A DNA stretch of 64,000 nucleotides, from assembly GCA_046727855.1 (NCBI GenBank), contig JBKPDL010000036.1:1-64000 (forward strand). The letters run 5' to 3'. This DNA is from DASPWV01 sp046727855 (GTDB taxonomy: Bacteria > Acidobacteriota > Vicinamibacteria > Vicinamibacterales > UBA2999). This document shows positions 25,158-32,039 of the stretch, piece after piece. A program made the position numbers and the translations under genes. Under the pieces are notes generated by a model. That model was not told the DNA's origin and searched no databases. It was given only the letters and a program-made list of their open reading frames with translations. How positions within the stretch are numbered: position 1 is the first letter of the stretch; each line of letters opens with the position of its first letter.

Positions 25158-27439
25158 CAATTGCGCTCGCGCTTCTGGCGCAGGCGCCGCCAACCGGTCG
25201 AACGAGCGCGCCGCGTGGAGAGCACGTGCTCTGGTACCGGGCTGCCGCGCCACAGTGGGATCACGCCATGCCGCTCGGCAACGGACGGCTCGGCGCGATG
25301 GTATTCGGCAACGTCAATCGCGAACGCATTCAACTCAACGAACAGACGTTGTGGATGGGTGGGCCGCGAGAGCGGGACAATCCGGATGCGTTGACGCATT
25401 TACCCGAAGTTCGACGACTGCTGTTCGAGGGAAAGCCGCGCGAAGCGTACGCGGTCGCCGAACGCTATCTCATGGGCAAGCCGTCGCGTCTCGAGTCCTA
25501 CCAGACGCTCGGCGATCTACGGCTCAATTTCGATTACGAAGATCCAATCACAGACTATCGCCGCGAGCTCGATCTGGATACGGCAGTGGCGCGCGTCTCG
25601 TACCTCGTCAACGGCGTCGGTTATACCCGCGAGACCTTCGTCTCGCATCCCGATCAGGCGATCGTTGTTCGCGTCACGGCCGATCGACCCCGACAGGTGA
25701 CCGTTGGCGTCTGGATGGACCGATCGCAGGACGCCACCACGACCATCGCTGGCAATGACCGGCTCGATCTGGCCGGGAAACTAGGCGGAGGCGCCGGCTT
25801 GTCCTTTCTTGCGTCGGCAAAGGTGATGGCCGAGGGCGGTACGCAGGAGACCTTTCCCGAGCGCATCTTCGTCGAGGGCGCCGACGCCGTCACGATCGTT
25901 CTTGCGGCGCGGACCTCGTTTCGCAGCAGCGATCCGGCAGCACGGGTCGCGCACGACATCCGCGGTGCAACGGCAAAGCCGCATTCACGGCTCCTTGCAG
26001 ATCACGTGGCCGATCACCAGCGGCTGTTCCAACGCGTCGATTTCCAGCTTGACGCGCCGGTTGCTGCCGACGTCGCGGCGATGCCCACCGATCAACGGCT
26101 CGAGCGCGTCAAGGCGGGCCAGTCCGACGCAGGAGTGGATTCACTCTTCTTTCAATTCGGGCGCTACCTTTTGATCGCGAGCAGCCGTCCGGGCAATCTG
26201 CCCGCGAACCTGCAGGGCCTTTGGAACGACAGCATGAGCCCACCGTGGGATGCCGACTATCACCTCAACATCAACCTGCAGATGAATTACTGGCCGGCGG
26301 AGGTCACCAACCTCGCGGAGTTGCACGAGCCGCTGTTTGATTTTCTCGAGTCGTTACGCGAGCCCGGCCGGCGGACGGCGCGCATCCACTACGGCGCGCG
26401 CGGATTCGTCGCGCATCACATCTCAGACGTATGGGGCTTCACATCGCCGGGCGACCTGCCGCGTTCCGGTCTGTGGCCCACGGGCGCGGCATGGCTGACG
26501 CAGCATCTCTGGGAGCACTATCAGTTCGGCCTCGATCGCGCGTTCCTTGAGCGCGCGTATCCGACCATGAAGGAAGCCGCCGATTTCTTTCTCGATTATC
26601 TTGTTGCCGACCCCAAAGGGCGGCTGGTAAGTGGTCCGTCTGTCTCGCCGGAGAATCGCTATCGTCTGCCGAACGGGCAGGTCGGCATTCTGACGATGGG
26701 ACCCTCAATGGATCACCAGATCATCGCGGGCCTCTTTCTTCAGACGGAACGCGCGAGCGAGCTTCTTGGCGTCGACGCGGCGTTCCGTCAAACGCTCGCA
26801 GCCTCACGGGCGAAACTGCCCGCTCCCGCAATCGGCAAACACGGGCAGATTCAGGAGTGGTCCGAAGACTACGACGAGCCCGAGCCCGGTCATCGCCACA
26901 TCTCGCAACTCTTCGCCTTGCATCCCGGCGATCAAATCACGATGCGCGGCACGCCGGCGCTCGCACGCGCGGCGCGCGCCACCATCGAGCGGCGCCTGGC
27001 GCATGGCGGTGGCCACACCGGCTGGAGCCGCGCGTGGATCATCAACTTTTGGGCGCGGCTCGAGGACGGCGAACAGGCGTACGAGAACTACCAGGCGCTG
27101 CTTGCAAAGTCCACGCTCCCCAACCTGTGGGACCTGCATCCGCCGTTTCAAATCGACGGCAACTTCGGAGGCACGGCCGGCGTTGCGGAGATGCTCGTGC
27201 AAAGCCACGCGGGTGAAATCCATTTGCTGCCGGCGCTGCCGCGTGCCTGGTCCAACGGTATGGTTCGCGGTCTGCGCGCGCGCGGCAACGTCGAAATCGC
27301 CATCGAGTGGAACGGCGGTCGCGTGCAGCGTGCAACGTTCATGTCAACGACGGGAGGCGCGCATCGGATTCGCGTCAACGGCAGCGCGTCCGAAATCTCG
27401 CTGAAGCCCGGTCATCCTTACGAGATGACGTTCAACTAG
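25139..27439 (+). CDS. GH95 family alpha-L-fucosidase (or alpha-L-galactosidase)
   Basis: A 766-residue exported glycoside hydrolase. A short signal peptide precedes the conserved start Leu-Trp-Tyr-Arg-x-Ala-Ala-x-x-Trp-x-x-Ala-Met-Pro-Leu-Gly-Asn-Gly-Arg-Leu-Gly. Other GH95 hallmarks are Leu-Asn-Glu-Gln-Thr-Leu-Trp, Asp-Tyr-His-Leu-Asn-Ile-Asn-Leu-Gln-Met-Asn-Tyr-Trp, Ser-Pro-Glu-Asn, and Asn-Phe-Gly-Gly-Thr-Ala-Gly. GH95 enzymes are inverting fucosidases, and a few act on L-galactose. The segment usually reading His-His-Asn-Thr-Asp is His-His-Ile-Ser-Asp, which may change specificity. Last gene of the fucose operon; its stop codon lies inside a 57-bp repeat. Confidence 0.92.
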   Translation: MGRVVVAIALALLAQAPPTGRTSAPRGEHVLWYRAAAPQWDHAMPLGNGRLGAMVFGNVNRERIQLNEQTLWMGGPRERDNPDALTHLPEVRRLLFEGKPREAYAVAERYLMGKPSRLESYQTLGDLRLNFDYEDPITDYRRELDLDTAVARVSYLVNGVGYTRETFVSHPDQAIVVRVTADRPRQVTVGVWMDRSQDATTTIAGNDRLDLAGKLGGGAGLSFLASAKVMAEGGTQETFPERIFVEGADAVTIVLAARTSFRSSDPAARVAHDIRGATAKPHSRLLADHVADHQRLFQRVDFQLDAPVAADVAAMPTDQRLERVKAGQSDAGVDSLFFQFGRYLLIASSRPGNLPANLQGLWNDSMSPPWDADYHLNINLQMNYWPAEVTNLAELHEPLFDFLESLREPGRRTARIHYGARGFVAHHISDVWGFTSPGDLPRSGLWPTGAAWLTQHLWEHYQFGLDRAFLERAYPTMKEAADFFLDYLVADPKGRLVSGPSVSPENRYRLPNGQVGILTMGPSMDHQIIAGLFLQTERASELLGVDAAFRQTLAASRAKLPAPAIGKHGQIQEWSEDYDEPEPGHRHISQLFALHPGDQITMRGTPALARAARATIERRLAHGGGHTGWSRAWIINFWARLEDGEQAYENYQALLAKSTLPNLWDLHPPFQIDGNFGGTAGVAEMLVQSHAGEIHLLPALPRAWSNGMVRGLRARGNVEIAIEWNGGRVQRATFMSTTGGAHRIRVNGSASEISLKPGHPYEMTFN

Positions 27440-27490
27440 CCAAGGGCCCTGCCCTTGATATCCGGCTAACTCCGCGGCCCTTGCCTAGTT
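27434..27490 (-). repeat. 57-bp hairpin repeat, copy 1 (inverted relative to copies 2 and 3)
   Basis: It begins AACTAGCCAAGGGCC and ends GGCCCTTGCCTAGTT, a near-perfect 15-bp terminal inverted repeat. The TAG at its left edge supplies the stop codon of the GH95 gene. It matches the reverse complement of copies at 28454-28510 and 56999-57055 with a single mismatch. Confidence 0.93.
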
Positions 27491-27513
27491 GGCTTGGCGC
27501 GCTCCGCGCGCCG

Positions 27514-27575
27514 TAGACCGTTATGCGGGTCCACAACGCGTACAAAATTCACGTCTGTGGCCGCATAACGGTCTA
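27514..27575 (-). repeat. 62-bp palindromic repeat, copy 1
   Basis: Perfect 15-bp terminal inverted repeats (TAGACCGTTATGCGG and its complement) enclose a 32-nt centre. The second copy (28360-28421) is in the opposite orientation with two differences. Size and layout suggest a miniature inverted-repeat element without a coding region. Confidence 0.92.
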
Positions 27576-27591
27576 AGTCTGCCCGCGCGCG

Positions 27592-28110
27592 TCACGGCGC
27601 CTTGGGAACTGTCCAGAGGAACAACTCGACTTCGTCGGCAAGAAGGCGGCGGTCGGGCGCCCACTTCCCAATCTGAAACTGTTCCGAAACAACTCTGGTC
27701 CCGGGTTTGAGCTCGGCGCGAAGTTTTGGTTCGAGCCGCGCGTTGACCGAGTTCGACAGGTACAACGTCACCACGGTCGCTTTCGAAATATCCGCTGCGA
27801 ACAGATCACCTTCGATAAAGGTGACCCGATCGCCGACGCCGCTTTCCTGCGCAATCTGGCGGGCGATCGCCACCAGCTTGGGATCGAGCTCGATACCAAC
27901 CCCGCGTGACCCATACTTCTGTGCCGCGAGGATGACGATGCGGCCGTCGCCGGATCCGAGATCGTAAACAATATCGTCCTTGCTGACGCCGGCGAGCCGC
28001 AGCATGGCATCGGCAACGGCGTGACGCGTCGGGACGAAAAAGATGTCGGGCGTGCGGGCTGGCGCTTGCGTCATGAAAAGCGCGGCCGCGAGCAGGGAAA
28101 GACTCTTCAT
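27592..28110 (-). CDS. Exported SAM-dependent methyltransferase-like protein
   Basis: A 172-residue protein whose first 18 residues look like a signal peptide (Met-Lys-Ser-Leu-Ser-Leu-Leu-Ala-Ala-Ala-Leu-Phe, then Ala-Pro-Ala-Arg). The body is a compact class I methyltransferase: Val-Tyr-Asp-Leu-Gly-Ser-Gly-Asp-Gly-Arg at motif I, Gly-Val-Gly-Ile-Glu-Leu-Asp, and Thr-Val-Val-Thr-Leu-Tyr-Leu. A Leu-Lys-Pro-Gly-Thr-Arg-Val-Val-Ser segment is typical of a broad bacterial family often annotated as secreted methyltransferases. How an exported protein would obtain SAM is unclear. The gene sits alone between two inverted copies of a compound repeat. Confidence 0.85.
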   Translation of the reverse strand: MKSLSLLAAALFMTQAPARTPDIFFVPTRHAVADAMLRLAGVSKDDIVYDLGSGDGRIVILAAQKYGSRGVGIELDPKLVAIARQIAQESGVGDRVTFIEGDLFAADISKATVVTLYLSNSVNARLEPKLRAELKPGTRVVSEQFQIGKWAPDRRLLADEVELFLWTVPKAP

Positions 28111-28133
28111 GGCCCTTCCTACGATATCGCTGG

Positions 28134-28359
28134 TTGCGTTGCGCTGTGTTTGTGCGGGATGAAAACGGTTCCATGCTCATCGACGACGTCGGTGCGCGAT
28201 CTCGTCCATGCTGCCCGCGGGTTTCGAAAACAGGTGCGCGGATACGAGCTCTGGACGCTCTTTGTGCCCGCCGAAGCCGGCGTACGGACCAGGCGGCTCG
28301 GGACCGATCGCGATTTTCAGGCGACGAAGCTGCCGGTCTTTCGCATGAGATTGCTGGGT
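28134..28359 (+). pseudogene. Coding-like remnant of an unrecognised gene
   Basis: Codon use looks protein-coding on the plus strand but in two frames. One gives Phe-Val-Arg-Asp-Glu-Asn-Gly-Ser-Met-Leu-Ile-Asp-Asp-Val. After an apparent shift near 28195 the other gives Val-Arg-Asp-Leu-Val-His-Ala-Ala-Arg and later Gly-Tyr-Glu-Leu-Trp-Thr-Leu-Phe-Val-Pro, ending just at the 62-bp repeat. I do not recognise the family. It could be the 3' end of a gene broken when this region was rearranged. Confidence 0.3.
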
Positions 28360-28421
28360 TAGACCGTTACGCGGCCACAGACATGAATTTTGTACGCGTT
28401 GTGGACCCGCATAACGGTCTA
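28360..28421 (+). repeat. 62-bp palindromic repeat, copy 2
   Basis: Inverted partner of 27514-27575 with two mismatches. With the adjoining spacer and the 57-bp repeat it makes the right arm of a long inverted repeat around the methyltransferase gene. Confidence 0.92.
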
Positions 28422-28453
28422 CAGCGCGCGGAGCGCGCCAAGCCAACAACAAG

Positions 28454-28510
28454 AACTAGCCAAGGGCCGCGGAGTTAGCCGGATATCAAGGGCAGGGCCC
28501 TTGGCTAGTT
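28454..28510 (+). repeat. 57-bp hairpin repeat, copy 2
   Basis: Identical over all 57 bp to the copy at 56999-57055, 28.5 kb away, and an inverted near-copy of 27434-27490. Its right edge abuts the broken ABC permease gene. Perfect 15-bp arms enclose a 27-nt centre. Confidence 0.95.
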
Positions 28511-28870
28511 CGGAGCAGCCAGTCTGCTGCTCACGGCCATCGGCGTGTACGGGCTCGTCGCGCACGGCGTCGCCCGGCGCATCCGCGAGATCGGCATCCG
28601 CATGGAACTCGGGCGACCGCTGGCGAAGTGATCGCCCGCGTGACCCGCTCGGCGATCAGGGCGGCTGTCGTTGGCGCCACCAGCGGCATCGCGATCGCGA
28701 TCGTGTTCACGAGGATGCTGCAGGCAGTGGTTTATGGCGTGCAGACCACCGGCGCCGTCTCCTACGTCTCGGCTGCTGCGGTCTTATTGCTTGTTACGGC
28801 TGGTTCGGCATTTCTCCCGGCCCTGCAGGCAACTCGCATCAACGCGGTCGACGTGCTGCGTTCGGAGTGA
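28511..28870 (+). pseudogene. MacB/FtsX-type ABC transporter permease, C-terminal remnant
   Basis: The fragment begins right at the edge of the 57-bp repeat with Leu-Leu-Leu-Thr-Ala-Ile-Gly-Val-Tyr-Gly-Leu-Val and Arg-Arg-Ile-Arg-Glu-Ile-Gly-Ile-Arg-Met-Glu-Leu-Gly. After a frameshift near 28615-28620 it continues as Gly-Glu-Val-Ile-Ala-Arg-Val with two membrane helices and the ending Ala-Thr-Arg-Ile-Asn-Ala-Val-Asp-Val-Leu-Arg-Ser-Glu. This is the last membrane part of large permeases abundant in Acidobacteriota; about 700 residues upstream are missing. Its last 87 bp are antisense to the GH97 gene tail. Confidence 0.85.
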
Positions 28871-30793
28871 GGGTTCGATCTTCATGACGAACCCGCCGCG
28901 CGCGCGCAGCGGAACTTCGATCACGTCCTTGGCCGCCACGGGGCGCGCGCTGCTGTTGAACGCGCGATCGTCGGCGCCGTCGCGAATCAACGTCATCTGA
29001 AACGCGCCCGTCCCGAGAAAACCGGGCGCGACACGCACGGTACGAGCCGTATCGGCATTGAGCCCACCGACGTACCACACGCTGCCGCTCCGCCGCGCGA
29101 CGATGACGAATGCTCCCGGCCCGCCCGCGAGCGCGCGCGTGTCGTCCCACGCCGATGGCACGCTCTTCAGAAACGCCTTTGGCTCGGCGGGCAGCGACTC
29201 GTACGCCTTGACGCTATCGGCAAAATGCTGCACGCCGGTGGTGAAGACAACCGACAACGCGAGCTCGTGCGCGTTGGTCGTGGTGCGTTTGAACTTGTGA
29301 TCCGTGAACGTGACCGGCGTGTAGTCCATCACGCCGAGGGCGTTTCGTGTAAACGGCAGGATCGTGTTGTGCGACGCGGCGCGAGTGCTGAACGCCTCGC
29401 GAAATTTGTACTGCTCCGCGCCAAACACGGCTTCCATCCCCACCAGGTGCGGGAACTCGCGCTCCCAGCCGCGAGGAATGGTCGACCCGTGAAAGTTGAC
29501 GAGCAATTGGAAGTCGGCCGCGTCTTCGAGAACCTCCCGGTACTGCTGGATGCGGTCCTGCTTGTCGCTGTGCCAGAAGTCCACTTTGACGCCCTTGATG
29601 CCCCAGTCGCGAATCTTCGCAAGCTCGGCCCGGCGCACGTCGCGTACGTGCATGCGGTCGCGCGGCGCCTCGGTGACGTCGTTGTGCGGACCACCGGAGT
29701 TGTACCAAAGCAGGAGACCAACGTTCTTCTCGCGCGCGTGCGCGATCACCTCGTCGATCGTGCCCGTCTGCATGAAGTTCCAGTTCGCATCGACAAGCGC
29801 GTATTCCCATCCCATCGCCGCCGCCAGATCGGTGAACGCGTTGAGCCGTTCGGCGTGCTTGGGGCTGTCGCTATCCGACCACCAGCTCCACGCCGCGCGG
29901 CCAGGTTTAATCCAGCTCGTGTCCTTGATCCGCGTCGGCGGTGCGAGATCGTTCACCAAATCCGACACGAGAATGTCGCCCGCGGTGTCGCCGACAATGA
30001 CCACTCGCCAGGGCAATGTCCATGGGATCGTGGCGGTCGGATTCACGGCGCCAACGCCCATGCCCTCCCTGGCATCAGGAAACGCGAGGCGATAAAGGCC
30101 GCCGCTCGCATCGGCCCCAAGATGCGAGCCGCAGTAGCTCCCATCGAGCCCGCTCTCTGAAATCAGCAGCCACGGGCCGGTCGCGGCATGGAAGAGGGCC
30201 GGGAACGACCAGCCGTCGGACCGCGGCGCGCGCGCTCCTGCTGCGACCTCTTCAAAAAACTCCTCGTACGCCGGACCATACCGATGAACTTCCTGCTGCG
30301 GCTCCAGCCACGCCGTTGACCGCGACGGTACCCGGAAGCCGGTGAGCTCTTCGACAACCGTCTTGCGCTCTCCAGCGGTTCCGGCAAAGTCAGGAAACCG
30401 ATAGCGGAAGGCGACGCCGTCGTCATGTGCGCGAAGCACGATCTCGATTCGCGCGTTCGCGGCGTTGGCGAACGTGACGACGCGTTCGCGCCCGCGAACC
30501 TGGTGCTCGCGGCGTTTCCCGTGCGGCGTCGTGTAGCGCTCCTCGACGGGCCTGATGTCGGTGGCGTTGACGAACGTGAGCGTATCGACAAACGCCTGAT
30601 CGCTGCGCCGAATGCCAAGCGGCGAATCGGCCAGAACGAGCGCGCCGCGATGCGTGACGCGCCACAACAGTTGACCGCTGCCCTGCCGCGTCAAGACAAT
30701 CGCCGTGCGATTGTCCGGGGAGTTGACGCTCCACTGCTGCGCCGCCGCCGGGGTAACGTGAAGGAGCACAAGCGCCATCACGAGGCGAGTCAT
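28784..30793 (-). CDS. GH97 family alpha-glycosidase (retaining, alpha-galactosidase-like)
   Basis: A 669-residue exported enzyme. A signal peptide (residues 1-18, Ala-Ala-Ala cut) precedes an N-terminal beta-sandwich and a TIM barrel with Trp-Ser-Trp-Trp-Ser-Asp and Gly-Ile-Lys-Gly-Val-Lys-Val-Asp-Phe-Trp. An Asp in the Lys-Val-Asp-Phe position marks the retaining GH97 branch (alpha-galactosidases); inverting alpha-glucosidases use Glu residues instead. The fold appears to end at Gly-Phe-Val-Met-Lys-Ile-Glu-Pro. The last roughly 28 residues are read from the antisense strand of the broken permease, so the natural stop was probably lost. It is divergent from the lyase gene, 21 bp apart. Confidence 0.9.
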   Translation of the reverse strand: MTRLVMALVLLHVTPAAAQQWSVNSPDNRTAIVLTRQGSGQLLWRVTHRGALVLADSPLGIRRSDQAFVDTLTFVNATDIRPVEERYTTPHGKRREHQVRGRERVVTFANAANARIEIVLRAHDDGVAFRYRFPDFAGTAGERKTVVEELTGFRVPSRSTAWLEPQQEVHRYGPAYEEFFEEVAAGARAPRSDGWSFPALFHAATGPWLLISESGLDGSYCGSHLGADASGGLYRLAFPDAREGMGVGAVNPTATIPWTLPWRVVIVGDTAGDILVSDLVNDLAPPTRIKDTSWIKPGRAAWSWWSDSDSPKHAERLNAFTDLAAAMGWEYALVDANWNFMQTGTIDEVIAHAREKNVGLLLWYNSGGPHNDVTEAPRDRMHVRDVRRAELAKIRDWGIKGVKVDFWHSDKQDRIQQYREVLEDAADFQLLVNFHGSTIPRGWEREFPHLVGMEAVFGAEQYKFREAFSTRAASHNTILPFTRNALGVMDYTPVTFTDHKFKRTTTNAHELALSVVFTTGVQHFADSVKAYESLPAEPKAFLKSVPSAWDDTRALAGGPGAFVIVARRSGSVWYVGGLNADTARTVRVAPGFLGTGAFQMTLIRDGADDRAFNSSARPVAAKDVIEVPLRARGGFVMKIEPSLRTQHVDRVDASCLQGREKCRTSRNKQ

Positions 30794-30814
30794 CGACGGG
30801 TAAAGTACACCGGC
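30794..30814. promoter_or_regulatory. Mirror-symmetric divergent promoter for GH97 and the alginate-lyase-family gene
   Basis: The 21-bp gap is 7 nt, then TAAAGTA (30801-30807), then 7 nt, between opposing start codons. Read rightwards the box is TAAAGT and read leftwards TACTTT, each 8 nt from its ATG. Neither side has a ribosome-binding site, so both mRNAs would be leaderless and cannot easily be started at once. Confidence 0.55.
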
Positions 30815-31981
30815 ATGTGGACGCGGCGGCAGGTTTTGGTGTTACCGATGGGCATCGCGGCCTCGAGCGTGGCGCGCGCACAGGGGCTCGACCTGGTTTC
30901 GTTCGAGCGCGCGCGTGTGCTTCGCATCGCGAACAAACTTCTGAACGAGGCGCCCGTCACCGTCACGTCCGCATCCAGCCCACGCAGCGCCGGCGGACCG
31001 CACGACTACTTTTCCGAAGGGGACTACTGGTGGCCTGACCCGCAGAATCCGGATGGTCCGTACATCCAGCGCGACGGCGAAAGCAATCCCGACAACTTTC
31101 TCGCGCATCGGCGCGCGCTGATGCGTCTGAGTGTGCACGTGCCGGCGCTCGCGGTCGCCTGGCTGGTGACGAAGCAACAGCGGTACTCGGATCACGCGCG
31201 GCGCCACCTGCGCGCGTGGTTTCGCGACGAGCCAACGCGCATGACGCCGCACCTGCTGTATTCGCAGGCGATCAAAGGACGCTTCACGGGCCGCGGCACC
31301 GGGATCATCGACACCGTCCATCTTGTCGAAGTGGCGCGCGCCATAACTGTCCTCGAGCGCGGTAAGCAGCTGGCGGACGAGGAGCAGACGGCCTTCCGCG
31401 ACTGGTTTTCGCGCTATCTCACCTGGATGACGACACACCAGTACGGCATCGATGAGCGTGAGGCACGCAACAACCACGGCACGTGCTGGGTGATGCAGGT
31501 GGCGGAGTTCGCGCGATACGTGGGGCGCGACGATCTCGTCGCCTACTGCCGCGATCGTTACCGCACTGTGCTCGTCCCGAATCAGATCGCCGCGGACGGG
31601 AGCTTCCCCGAAGAACTGCGGCGCACGAAGCCGTACGGGTATTCACTGTTCAATCTCGACGGCATGGCGATGTGTTGCGAGATTCTGAGCGCTCCGCAGG
31701 ACAGTCTCTGGACCTTCGAGCTGGCCGACGGACGCGGCATCCGCAAGGCCTTTGCGTTCCTGGTGCCGTTTATCGCAGACAAGAAGAAGTGGACGCGAAC
31801 GCCCGACGTCATGTATTTCGACGAATGGCCGGTGAGACAGCCGGCGCTGTTGTTTGGCGGCATCGGGTTGCACGAGCCGTCCTACATCGAGTTGTGGAAG
31901 AAGCTGAATCCGGATCCGACTGTTGAGGAAGTGGTGCGGAATTATTTCATCCGGCAGCCGGTATTGTGGTCGCGGACCTAG
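30815..31981 (+). CDS. Alginate lyase family (PF05426-type) exported polysaccharide lyase
   Basis: A 388-residue protein with an N-terminal signal peptide (about 22 residues, Ala-Arg-Ala cut). The fold is an alpha-toroid of the PF05426/PL5-like kind. Visible motifs are Tyr-Phe-Ser-Glu-Gly-Asp-Tyr-Trp-Trp-Pro-Asp-Pro near the N-terminus, the conserved Asn-Asn-His-Gly-Thr-Cys-Trp, and Tyr-Gly-Tyr-Ser-Leu-Phe-Asn-Leu-Asp-Gly-Met. Related proteins cleave uronic-acid polymers by beta-elimination. A GH88 enzyme and KDG-pathway enzymes elsewhere in the window would process the unsaturated products. The polymer attacked could be alginate or another polyuronate. Confidence 0.85.
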   Translation: MWTRRQVLVLPMGIAASSVARAQGLDLVSFERARVLRIANKLLNEAPVTVTSASSPRSAGGPHDYFSEGDYWWPDPQNPDGPYIQRDGESNPDNFLAHRRALMRLSVHVPALAVAWLVTKQQRYSDHARRHLRAWFRDEPTRMTPHLLYSQAIKGRFTGRGTGIIDTVHLVEVARAITVLERGKQLADEEQTAFRDWFSRYLTWMTTHQYGIDEREARNNHGTCWVMQVAEFARYVGRDDLVAYCRDRYRTVLVPNQIAADGSFPEELRRTKPYGYSLFNLDGMAMCCEILSAPQDSLWTFELADGRGIRKAFAFLVPFIADKKKWTRTPDVMYFDEWPVRQPALLFGGIGLHEPSYIELWKKLNPDPTVEEVVRNYFIRQPVLWSRT

Positions 31982-32004
31982 CCGGTATTGCGGTCGCGGA
32001 CCTA
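31957..32004. repeat. 24-bp direct tandem duplication at a gene end
   Basis: Positions 31957-31980 and 31981-32004 are the same 24-bp unit with one difference (T/C). The first copy encodes the last residues of the lyase; the second lies just past its stop. It looks like a recent slippage or unequal-exchange event. Confidence 0.85.
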
Positions 32005-32013
32005 AAGGTCCGC
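31996..32013. terminator. Hairpin between convergent genes
   Basis: GCGGACCT-AA-AGGTCCGC is a perfect 8-bp stem with a 2-nt loop between the ends of the lyase and GH36 genes. It lacks a T-run, but the position suits bidirectional transcription end or RNA-stability control. Confidence 0.5.
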
Positions 32014-32039
32014 GCTACGGGTGAGCGTGGCCGCGGCCT

